Source: Lysobacteraceae bacterium (lineage in GTDB: Bacteria; Pseudomonadota; Gammaproteobacteria; DSM-19610). Taken from it: a stretch of 5,903 nucleotides of DNA. The first letter of the stretch is position 1; each line of letters opens with the position of its first letter. Position numbers and translations under genes: made by a program. Positions 1 to 5,615 of the stretch are shown here, piece after piece. Location of the stretch: NCBI GenBank assembly GCA_020201295.1, contig JAIVHA010000025.1, positions 14,501-20,403 on the forward strand, given 5' to 3'. Under the pieces are notes generated by a model. The model did not search any database and was not told the DNA's origin. It saw only the letters and a list, made by a program, of their open reading frames with translations.

Positions 1-669
1 ATTCAGGGTAACGCTATCGAGCGCGAGAATATTGCCTGCGAACATCGTGCTGGAACCGAGCGTCGCCGACCCGGTGCCGGACCCGCCAGTGACGCCCATC
101 AACCAATACACGCCATAGTCTGAAGCCAACGCGCCATTGATTACGTCGACGATCGCTGCGCTTGCGGTCGTGAGCGCTGTCCCGATCTGGAAAACGAAGA
201 GCGCACTGGGGTCACCCAGGAAGTCAAGCGTGAGCGTTCCCGTCAATTGGGCCGTTGTGTTGAATGTATAGACGCCTGGCGTGAGTGTGAGACCACCCAG
301 ATCTTGCCCTGTCAGGTCGCCAGTGGACGACATACCTGACAAACTATTGTACGCAGTGAGGGCATCAGCCTGAGCCTGCTGCGCGACCGCATCGCCTTCG
401 TGTACGTACACCGACCCCGTAGTAAGTGCAGGCTCCCCATTGACGGTGATGCTTGCCTGGCCCGTAATCGAATTGCCTGGGTAGACACCCAGATCACCCC
501 AAAGGGTGGTCGAGCCGGTGTTGGTCACCGTCGAGGCACCCAGGACTGAGAAGACGTCCGCAGTACCCAGAATTGTCGCCCATGTGGGGGTGGCGCCGCA
601 AAGCGCCCCGACCACTGCCAAGGACAGGATCGACAAGTGTTGGGGTGTTTTTGTGACAGGTGTTTTCAT
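1..669 (-). CDS. DUF3494 ice-binding-family secreted protein, 3' end beyond window
   Basis: The first 223 codons are open with no stop, so the C-terminus lies outside the window. Residues 1-31 look like a Sec signal peptide: a K-containing start, a hydrophobic stretch around 12-26, and probable cleavage after TWA (residue 31). Cys24 is preceded by Leu, so a lipobox is unlikely. The rest matches the DUF3494 (PF11999) ice-binding beta-solenoid family. Visible signatures are LGTADVFSVLGASTVTNTG (34-52), GDLGVYPG (58-65), AVAQQAQADALTAYN (94-108), LTGQDLGGLTLTPGVYTF (119-136), AQLTGTLTLD (140-149), FVFQIGTALTTAS (158-170) and FAGNILALDSVTLN (210-223). Known members are exported or surface-attached proteins that bind ice or inhibit recrystallisation, and some act as adhesins. 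Actual ice binding here is inferred from family only. ATG at 669-667 is chosen for the signal peptide and a good upstream AGGAG. The gene is divergent from ribF and has no evident functional link with it. A C-terminal anchor cannot be assessed. Confidence 0.9.
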   Translation of the reverse strand, partial: MKTPVTKTPQHLSILSLAVVGALCGATPTWATILGTADVFSVLGASTVTNTGSTTLWGDLGVYPGNSITGQASITVNGEPALTTGSVYVHEGDAVAQQAQADALTAYNSLSGMSSTGDLTGQDLGGLTLTPGVYTFNTTAQLTGTLTLDFLGDPSALFVFQIGTALTTASAAIVDVINGALASDYGVYWLMGVTGGSGTGSATLGSSTMFAGNILALDSVTLN

Positions 670-677
670 CGCATACG

Positions 678-682
678 CTCCT
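678..682 (-). promoter_or_regulatory. Ribosome-binding site of the DUF3494 gene
   Basis: On the minus strand this reads AGGAG, a strong Shine-Dalgarno match. It lies 8 nt before the ATG at 669-667, which supports that start codon. Confidence 0.75.
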
Positions 683-684
683 AA

Positions 685-701
685 ATTTATGTGTCATAAA
701 T
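685..701. promoter_or_regulatory. Perfect 7-bp palindrome upstream of the DUF3494 gene, possible operator
   Basis: The arms ATTTATG and CATAAAT are perfectly complementary around a 3-nt centre (TGT). The outer end is only 2 nt from the AGGAG ribosome-binding site. In the 5' leader it could be a repressor site, or a weak hairpin modulating translation. A regulatory role is inference from symmetry and position; AT-rich palindromes of this size also occur by chance. Confidence 0.3.
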
Positions 702-933
702 ATCAAGATTTCGCCCAGATGGTGGGGTACTAGCTCGCGGATAATGCAAGTCATAACACAGATGGATGAAAGCACTGCAGCAACCTCCGTGTAACTTGGT
801 TCTAAACGATGCTAATTCCATGCCATAAGTGTTTCTAATTGATATATATAGTACTTTTTGTGCGCGCGAAAATCGGATGTAAAATCTCTTGACAAACATT
901 GCATTTTTTACCAATGGGAAGAGGCTGGGTCGG

Positions 934-949
934 AGCATGAGAACATGCT
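934..949. repeat. Short inverted repeat (6-bp arms, 4-nt loop)
   Basis: AGCATG and CATGCT flank AGAA. It lies about 20 nt before the small reading frame at 972-1016. There is no T-run after it, so it is not a typical intrinsic terminator. It may be an operator or a chance match. Confidence 0.25.
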
Positions 950-971
950 GATAGATAAGGAAATAGTTCCC

Positions 972-1016
972 ATGAATCTGCGATATTCTGTCTTAAAGGC
1001 ACCATTTCAGGGGTGA
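972..1016 (+). other. Possible 14-codon leader or gene remnant (low support)
   Basis: An ATG at 972 follows AAGGAAA (957-963) by 8 nt, and the frame encodes MNLRYSVLKAPFQG before TGA at 1014-1016. The start context is plausible and the peptide does not look random, so it could be the beginning of a gene truncated by loss of its downstream part. I do not recognise the family. It may equally be a chance frame. Confidence 0.15.
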
Positions 1017-1152
1017 TACAGCCGCAATAAGCATCCAGGGTTGCTGTGGGTGCGATCCCTATGGCTTACGGGGAGATTTTTCCAGACAAAATTGAGCTGA
1101 TAAGCGGGGATTGGGCGCTGGATTTCGTCGGGAAGCCTTTTTGAACAATGGC

Positions 1153-1206
1153 TTGGCTTGGTCCGACCCCGAGATCCGCTTGGCTTGGTCCGACCCCGAG
1201 ATCCGC
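1153..1206. repeat. Perfect 27-bp tandem duplication (two copies)
   Basis: Copy one is 1153-1179 and copy two is 1180-1206, identical over all 27 positions. Each begins TTGGCTTGG and ends GAGATCCGC, and each contains the quasi-palindrome GGTCCGACC (1160-1168 and 1187-1195). The preceding GGCTTGGCTTGG shows the slippery GGCTT repeat extending slightly left. Likely origins are replication slippage, a decayed repetitive element, or a duplicated binding site. Confidence 0.85.
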
Positions 1207-1226
1207 AATAGCTGAACATGTCCTGC

Positions 1227-1269
1227 CGGGGCCCGTTGGCGGCCTGTGACGGTGCTGTTCGCGGCCCCG
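1227..1269. repeat. GC-rich inverted repeat, weak hairpin
   Basis: CGGGGCC (1227-1233) pairs with GGCCCCG (1263-1269) across a 29-nt loop. A second small inverted repeat, GTGGC/GCCAC, follows at 1269-1280. No T-tract is present. Function is unknown, and chance is plausible in GC-rich DNA. Confidence 0.2.
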
Positions 1270-1322
1270 TGGCGTGCCACCCTGAAACGGAAATCCCCAT
1301 GGGCACTTACCTGAGGGAATCC

Positions 1323-1350
1323 ATGACAAGCGCGCCACTATCCTTATAAT
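1323..1350 (+). promoter_or_regulatory. Sigma70-type promoter for ribF
   Basis: The -35 candidate ATGACA (1323-1328, five of six consensus bases) and a perfect TATAAT -10 (1345-1350) are separated by 16 nt. Transcription would begin near 1357, leaving a leader of only about 17 nt before the ribF ATG. No clear Shine-Dalgarno is visible in that leader. This promoter probably also serves the downstream genes, because I see no other good promoter before ileS or lspA. Confidence 0.65.
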
Positions 1351-1373
1351 CTCCCCTTTTGGCGCGACCTCCC

Positions 1374-2132
1374 ATGGAACTGATCCGCGGACTCCACAAC
1401 CTGCGCCCCCGCCACCGGGGCTGCGCCGTCACCATCGGCAATTTCGACGGCGTGCACCTGGGGCACCAGGCGGTGCTGGGCCAGCTTGCGGAGCGCGCGG
1501 CGGAACTGGGCCTGCCCATGGTGCTGATCACCTTCGAGCCCCAGCCGCAGGAGTTCTTCAGTCCGGCCACGGCCCCGCCGCGCCTGACCCGGTTGCGGGA
1601 GAAGCTCGAGGCCCTGCGCCGCTATGCCGTGGAGCGGGTGCTGGTGCTGCGATTCGATGCGCGCCTGGCGGCGCTGACGGCGGACCAGTTCATCCAGCGG
1701 GTGCTGGTGGAAGGCCTGGATATACGCTACCTGGTGGTGGGCGACGATTTCCGCTTCGGCCAGGGTCGCGCGGGGGATTTTCGCCTGTTGCAGGAGACCG
1801 GCGCGCGCCAGGGCTTCCAGGTGGTGAACATGCACACCTTCGCCATCGGCGGCGCGCGGGTGAGCAGCACCCGGGTGCGCACCGCCCTGGCGCAGGGTGA
1901 CCTGGAGGCGGCCGAGGCCCTGCTCGGGCGGCCCTACCGCATCAGCGGCCGGGTAGCGGCGGGCGAGCAGCGCGGCCGGACCATCGACCAGCAGATCTAC
2001 GGTCGCAACGTGCACGTGAATTTCCTGCGCCGCATCCGCGATGAGCGTACCTTCGAATCCTTCGACGCCCTGCGCCGGCAGATCGACGCGGACGCCGCCC
2101 AGGCGCGGGCCTTCTTCGGCAGTCGGGAGTGA
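1374..2132 (+). CDS. ribF: RibF with intact FAD synthetase domain but internally deleted riboflavin kinase domain
   Basis: Normally bifunctional: riboflavin kinase (RFK, C-terminal) makes FMN, and FMN adenylyltransferase (FMNAT, N-terminal) makes FAD, in the cytoplasm. The FMNAT half is complete: GNFDGVHLGH nucleotide-binding motif (22-31), TFEPQPQEFF (53-62), RLTRLREK (70-77), VGDDFRFG (122-129) and RVSSTRVR (162-169). The RFK half starts normally (ISGRV...GRTI, 190-204), then residue 205 onward reads DQQIYGRNVHVNF. This corresponds to the segment after the catalytic region in E. coli RibF. Missing are about 58 residues with GFPTAN, the VYAV and GVANIGTRPT strands, and the LEVHL-type segment carrying the catalytic Glu. 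Total length is 252 aa against about 313 in E. coli. The junction is in frame near 1985/1986. ATG 1374 aligns with the E. coli start (M-x-LIRG); the upstream TTG at 1359 would overlap the predicted transcription start. Kinase activity is expected to be lost, while FAD synthetase activity could remain. Confidence 0.9.
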   Translation: MELIRGLHNLRPRHRGCAVTIGNFDGVHLGHQAVLGQLAERAAELGLPMVLITFEPQPQEFFSPATAPPRLTRLREKLEALRRYAVERVLVLRFDARLAALTADQFIQRVLVEGLDIRYLVVGDDFRFGQGRAGDFRLLQETGARQGFQVVNMHTFAIGGARVSSTRVRTALAQGDLEAAEALLGRPYRISGRVAAGEQRGRTIDQQIYGRNVHVNFLRRIRDERTFESFDALRRQIDADAAQARAFFGSRE

Positions 2133-2146
2133 AAGGCAAGGGATTA

Positions 2147-2175
2147 TTCACCGCAAAGGCGCAAAGTGCGCAAAG
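2147..2175 (+). repeat. Left 29-bp terminal inverted repeat
   Basis: Begins TTCACCGCAAAGGC and ends GTGCGCAAAG. GCAAAG occurs three times (2153, 2161, 2170), at 8- and 9-nt intervals. It is an exact reverse complement of 2573-2601. Its inner edge (CAAAGGG) supplies the likely ribosome-binding site of the enclosed gene. Confidence 0.9.
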
Positions 2176-2186
2176 GGAAAAAGGCC

Positions 2187-2567
2187 ATGATCAGGGAAGA
2201 TCGGGTTTCAAGGATGGTGATTGGGGCGGCGATTGAAGTGCATCGGGCCTTGGGGCCTGGTTTGCTTGAGTCCGCCTATGAAGAATGTTTGTGTCATGAG
2301 CTTCTGGTGCGCAGGGTTCGATTCGAGCGGCAGTGCAACTTGCCAGTGAAGTACAAGGGTGTTCGGCTTGAATGCGGGTACCGAATGGATCTTGTCGTTG
2401 ATGGTTGTCTGTTGTTGGAATTGAAGGCGGTGGACAGTATTACCATGATCCATGAGGCACAGTTGCTGACCTATTTGAAATTGACGAAATTGAGACTGGG
2501 CTTGCTGATCAATTTCAACGTACCTGTTCTGCATAAAGGCATAAGACGTTTTGCAAACGGATTTTAG
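2187..2567 (+). CDS. GxxExxY-family protein, PD-(D/E)XK nuclease-like
   Basis: 126 aa, the usual size for the GxxExxY family (TIGR04256/PDDEXK_3 type). The namesake motif is G25-L-L-E28-S-A-Y31, preceded by the typical IGAAIEVHRALGPG. Nuclease-fold signatures follow: Asp68 in YRMDLVVDG, then E78-L-K80, giving a D...ExK catalytic set, and Q92-x-x-x-Y96 as in RecB-like nucleases. The C-terminal half has the usual LRLGLLINFN and IRRFANGF. Substrate and physiological role are not established. There is no signal peptide or membrane segment, so it is cytoplasmic. ATG 2187 is preferred over GTG 2166 because the latter lies inside the terminal repeat, while AAAGGG (2172-2177) sits 9 nt before the ATG. 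The gene lies alone within inverted repeats between two housekeeping genes, and its lower GC suggests horizontal origin. Family assignment is firm; enzymatic activity is inferred. Confidence 0.9.
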   Translation: MIREDRVSRMVIGAAIEVHRALGPGLLESAYEECLCHELLVRRVRFERQCNLPVKYKGVRLECGYRMDLVVDGCLLLELKAVDSITMIHEAQLLTYLKLTKLRLGLLINFNVPVLHKGIRRFANGF

Positions 2568-2572
2568 GTTTT

Positions 2573-2601
2573 CTTTGCGCACTTTGCGCCTTTGCGGTGA
2601 A
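2573..2601 (-). repeat. Right 29-bp terminal inverted repeat
   Basis: An exact reverse complement of 2147-2175, starting CTTTGCGCAC and ending TTGCGGTGAA, 5 nt after the stop of the GxxExxY gene. A GTG inside it (2597) is in frame with ileS and could give a 12-residue extension, which is unlikely to be the real start. Confidence 0.9.
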
Positions 2602-2632
2602 AAGGTTTTTTCAAGAATTCAGAGACAATGCA

Positions 2633-5476
2633 ATGGCTGACTACAAGCACACCCTGAACCTCCCCAGCACCGACTTCCCCATGAAGGGGAATCTGGCGCA
2701 GCGCGAGCCGCAGATGCTCAAGCATTGGGAGGACATGGACCTGCTGGCGAAGCAGCGCGCCGCCGCCGCCGGCCGTCCGCGCTTCGTGCTGCATGACGGC
2801 CCGCCCTATGCCAACGGCGACATCCATATCGGCCACGCCGTCAACAAGGTGCTCAAGGACATCATCGTCAAGAGCAAGACCCTGAGCGGCTACGACGCCC
2901 CCTACGTGCCGGGCTGGGACTGTCATGGCCTGCCCATCGAGCTGAACGTGGAAAAGAAGGTGGGCAAGGCCGGCCACAAGGTGGACGCGCCCACCTTCCG
3001 CAAGGCCTGTCGTGACTATGCCGCCAAGCAGGTGGACGGCCAGCGCCGGGACTTCATCCGCCTCGGGGTGATGGGTGACTGGCAACATCCCTACCTGACC
3101 ATGGATTACCGCTTCGAGGCCAATATCATCCGTTCCCTGGGCCGAATCGTGGAGAACGGCCACCTGCACAAGGGCTTCAAGCCGGTGCACTGGTGTACCG
3201 ACTGCGGTTCGGCCCTGGCCGAGGCGGAAGTGGAGTACGAGGACAAGACCTCGCCGGCCATCGATGTGCGCTTCGCCGTACTCGACGAGGAGTCGCTGCT
3301 GGCGCGCTGCCATCACGTGGAGGACCTGAAGGGCCACGGCCCCATGTCGGTGGTGATCTGGACCACCACGCCCTGGACCCTGCCCGCCAACCGCGCCGTG
3401 GCCCTCAATCCGGAACTGGAATATGCCCTGGTGCAGTGCGACCTGGAGCATGGCCCGGAGCGCTTGCTTATCGCCGAGCGCCTGATCAAGACCGTCATGG
3501 GCCGCTACGGCGGCGAGGAACACCAGGTGCTGGCCTACTGCAAGGGCGCCGACCTGGAACACCTCAAGCTGCAGCATCCCTTCTACGATCGCGAGGTGCC
3601 CATCATCCTGGGCGATTTCGTGACCACAGAAACCGGTTCCGGCGCCGTGCACATCGCCCCCGGCCATGGTCAGGACGACTATGTGGTGGGTTCCCGTTAC
3701 GGCATCGCCGTGGACAACCCGGTGGGCGCCAACGGCTGCTTCCTGCCCGGCACCGAGCATTTCGCCGGCCAGCATGTGTTCGCCGCCAATGACGAGGTAA
3801 TCGAGCTGCTGAAGGCCAAGGGCGCGCTGGTGCACCACGAGAGCCTGCGCCACAGCTATCCCCATTGCTGGCGCCACAAGACGCCCATCATCTTCCGCGC
3901 CACGCCCCAGTGGTTCATCAGCATGGAGCAGAACGGCCTGCGCGGCACCGCCCTGGCCGCCATTCGCGGTGTGCAGTGGATGCCCGACTGGGGTCAGGCC
4001 CGCATCGAGGGCATGGTGGACGGCCGTCCCGACTGGTGCATCTCGCGCCAGCGCACCTGGGGTGTGCCCATTGCCCTGTTCATCCACAAGGAAACCGGTG
4101 CCCTGCATCCCGATACCCAGAAGCTCATCGAGGAAGTGGCGCTGCGCGTGGAACGCTTCGGTATCGATGCCTGGTTCGAGCTGGATGCGGCGGATCTGCT
4201 CGACGATGCCGAGCCGTACGAGAAGGTCACCGATACCCTGGACGTGTGGTTCGATTCCGGCGTCACCCATCAGGCCGTGCTGGAGCAGCGCGGCGAGCTG
4301 GGCTTTCCGGCGGACCTGTACCTGGAAGGCTCGGACCAGCATCGCGGCTGGTTCCAGTCCTCGCTGCTCACCTCGGTGGCCATGCGTGGCGTGGCGCCCT
4401 ACAAGGCGGTGCTGACCCACGGCTTCACCGTCGACGCCAAGGGCCAGAAGATGTCCAAGTCCAAGGGCAACGTGGTGGCGCCACAGAAAGTGGTCAACAG
4501 CCTGGGCGCGGATATCCTGCGCCTGTGGGTGGCGGCCACCGACTACCGGGGCGAGATGAGCGTCTCCGACGAGATCCTCAAGCGCACCGCCGATGCCTAC
4601 CGCCGCATCCGCAACACCACCCGCTTCCTGCTCGCCAACCTCAATGGCTTCGATCCCGCGCAGCATGCCCTGGCCCCGGACAGGATGCTGGAGCTGGACC
4701 GCTGGGCAGTGGAACGCACCCGGGTGCTGCAGGAGGAGATCCGCCAGGCCTATGACAGTTACGAGTTCCACCTGATCTACCAGAAGGTGCACAATTTCTG
4801 TGCCGTTGACCTGGGCAGTTTCTACCTCGACATCATCAAGGACCGCCAGTACACCACCCAGGCGGACAGCGTGGCGCGGCGTTCCTGCCAGACCGCCCTG
4901 TACCTGATCGTCGAGGCCATGACGCGCTGGCTGGCGCCCATCCTGAGCTTCACCGCCGACGAGATCTGGTTCCACATCCCCGGCGTGCGCGGCGAGTCCG
5001 TGTTCCTGGAGACCTGGTTCGAACTGCCGGAAATGTACACTGTCGAGACAGCCAAGCCTAGCGGCTTCGACCTGGCCTACTGGAACCGTATCCTGGCGGT
5101 GCGCGAGGCGGTGTCCCGCGAGCTGGAGAAGATGCGCGTGGCCGGCGCCATCGGCTCGGGCCTGGATGCCGAGGTGGATCTCTATTGCGACGGCGATCTG
5201 TACGAGGACCTGAACCGACTCGGCGAGGAGCTGCGCTTCGTACTCATCACCTCCGAGGCGCGGGTGCACCCCGGGTCCGCACGCGATGAGCTGGCCCTGC
5301 AGGCCGAATGTCGCGCCGGCAGCCTGTGGCTGAAGGGCTCGGTGTCGCCCCATGCCAAGTGCGTGCGCTGCTGGCACCATCGCGCGGATGTGGGCCAGCA
5401 TGCCGAGCACCCGGAGCTGTGCGGACGCTGCGTGGATAACGTGTCCGGCGGCGGCGAACCGCGGCGGTTTGCCTAG
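2633..5476 (+). CDS. ileS: Isoleucine--tRNA ligase
   Basis: Cytoplasmic class I synthetase that activates isoleucine with ATP and charges tRNA-Ile, editing mischarged Val. At 947 aa it is close to E. coli IleS (938). Motifs in order: GPPYANGDIHIGH with HIGH at 65-68; PGWDCHGLPIE; editing (CP1) domain with WTTTPWTLPAN (W243, Thr244-246) and GHGQDDY (Asp348/349); WCISRQRTWGVP (from 468); DVWFDSG (537-543); EGSDQHRGWF (565-574, Glu565 for the adenylate); KMSKS (606-610); an anticodon-binding helical domain; and a C-terminal zinc knuckle with Cys910, Cys913, Cys930 and Cys933. All key residues are present, so it should be functional. ATG 2633 (MADYKHTLNLP) matches the E. coli start (MSDYKSTLNLP). 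Its Shine-Dalgarno is weak (AGAGA, 2621-2625). No T-box or own promoter is seen between the inverted repeat and the start. Confidence 0.98.
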   Translation: MADYKHTLNLPSTDFPMKGNLAQREPQMLKHWEDMDLLAKQRAAAAGRPRFVLHDGPPYANGDIHIGHAVNKVLKDIIVKSKTLSGYDAPYVPGWDCHGLPIELNVEKKVGKAGHKVDAPTFRKACRDYAAKQVDGQRRDFIRLGVMGDWQHPYLTMDYRFEANIIRSLGRIVENGHLHKGFKPVHWCTDCGSALAEAEVEYEDKTSPAIDVRFAVLDEESLLARCHHVEDLKGHGPMSVVIWTTTPWTLPANRAVALNPELEYALVQCDLEHGPERLLIAERLIKTVMGRYGGEEHQVLAYCKGADLEHLKLQHPFYDREVPIILGDFVTTETGSGAVHIAPGHGQDDYVVGSRYGIAVDNPVGANGCFLPGTEHFAGQHVFAANDEVIELLKAKGALVHHESLRHSYPHCWRHKTPIIFRATPQWFISMEQNGLRGTALAAIRGVQWMPDWGQARIEGMVDGRPDWCISRQRTWGVPIALFIHKETGALHPDTQKLIEEVALRVERFGIDAWFELDAADLLDDAEPYEKVTDTLDVWFDSGVTHQAVLEQRGELGFPADLYLEGSDQHRGWFQSSLLTSVAMRGVAPYKAVLTHGFTVDAKGQKMSKSKGNVVAPQKVVNSLGADILRLWVAATDYRGEMSVSDEILKRTADAYRRIRNTTRFLLANLNGFDPAQHALAPDRMLELDRWAVERTRVLQEEIRQAYDSYEFHLIYQKVHNFCAVDLGSFYLDIIKDRQYTTQADSVARRSCQTALYLIVEAMTRWLAPILSFTADEIWFHIPGVRGESVFLETWFELPEMYTVETAKPSGFDLAYWNRILAVREAVSRELEKMRVAGAIGSGLDAEVDLYCDGDLYEDLNRLGEELRFVLITSEARVHPGSARDELALQAECRAGSLWLKGSVSPHAKCVRCWHHRADVGQHAEHPELCGRCVDNVSGGGEPRRFA

Positions 5477-5491
5477 CGACCGTTCGATCAC

Positions 5492-5581
5492 CCCGTCATT
5501 GCGAGCGAAGCGAAGCAATCTCCTTCAACTTGTGCCCATATCAGGAGATTGCTTCGTCGCTTCACTCCTCGCAATGACGGG
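5492..5581. repeat. 90-bp imperfect palindromic repeat between ileS and lspA
   Basis: Left arm 5492-5524 and right arm 5543-5581 are reverse complements, apart from a few extra or changed bases in the middle of the right arm. The outer 14 bases (CCCGTCATTGCGAG) and inner 12 (AAGCAATCTCCT) match exactly, with an 18-nt loop. The sequence type (GTCATTGCGAG...GAAGCAATCTC) resembles a dispersed palindromic repeat I recall from many unrelated bacteria, so it is probably a small non-autonomous repetitive element. In RNA it would form a strong hairpin and could attenuate or process the ileS-lspA transcript. There is no T-run directly after it, so a classical terminator is unlikely. Confidence 0.85.
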
Positions 5582-5615
5582 TGTGTTCTGTGTATATGCC
5601 TTACTGGACTGAATC

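Larger units (their letters stand above)
670..1343. other. Long intergenic region between divergent DUF3494 gene and ribF, no convincing gene
   Basis: About 670 nt without a recognisable gene. The part near 780-920 is AT-rich, including an alternating TA run at 841-850, and probably holds the promoter of the DUF3494 gene, although I could not place -35/-10 boxes with confidence. Positions 934-949 form a short hairpin (AGCATG/CATGCT, 4-nt loop). Two tiny plus-strand reading frames (972-1016, 14 aa; 1061-1144, 27 aa) match nothing I recognise. A 27-bp tandem repeat lies at 1153-1206 and GC-rich inverted repeats near 1227-1280. murJ, which often precedes ribF in Gammaproteobacteria, is absent, and I saw no remnant of it in the frame read through to ribF. 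Confidence 0.6.
2147..2601. mobile_element. 455-bp inverted-repeat-bounded unit carrying a GxxExxY gene
   Basis: Perfect 29-bp inverted repeats (2147-2175 and 2573-2601) enclose exactly one gene, and the unit fills nearly the whole ribF-ileS gap. Its left end is 14 nt after the ribF stop and its right end 31 nt before the ileS ATG. The internal gene is visibly lower in GC and different in codon use from ribF and ileS, which suggests acquisition. No transposase is encoded and I found no convincing target-site duplication at the edges, so movement in trans or by another mechanism is inference. I recall similar GCAAAG-type repeats around such genes in other environmental bacteria, but could not check. 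Confidence 0.6.

Noticed and set aside
889..918. Perfect TTGACA at 889-894 as a plus-strand promoter
   Set aside because: The -10 window at 16-18 nt spacing reads like CAATGG, with no TATAAT-like hexamer.
1153..1206. CRISPR-like direct repeats
   Set aside because: The two copies are directly adjacent with no spacer, and no cas genes are visible.
1007..1306. Minus-strand 99-codon frame in which the 27-bp duplication becomes a 9-residue repeat
   Set aside because: There is no ribosome-binding site or recognisable family. 27 is a multiple of three, so a repeated peptide follows automatically in any open frame.
1351..1373. FMN riboswitch upstream of ribF
   Set aside because: The likely leader is about 17 nt, and no RFN-type conserved segments are visible upstream.
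1344..2015. A 223-codon antisense frame over ribF
   Set aside because: Same shadow effect. The sense strand encodes clear RibF motifs.
2131..2161. Target-site duplication flanking the GxxExxY unit
   Set aside because: The bases outside the two repeats (GGATTA on the left, AAGGTT on the right) do not form a convincing direct duplication.
2564..5518. A 984-codon open frame antisense to ileS
   Set aside because: It is the mirror of ileS codon bias in GC-rich DNA. Its translation has low-complexity H/G/A/L-rich composition and no known domain, while the sense frame has every IleS motif.
5492..5581. Intrinsic terminator after ileS
   Set aside because: The hairpin is strong but lacks the following T-run, and its sequence fits a dispersed palindromic repeat better.
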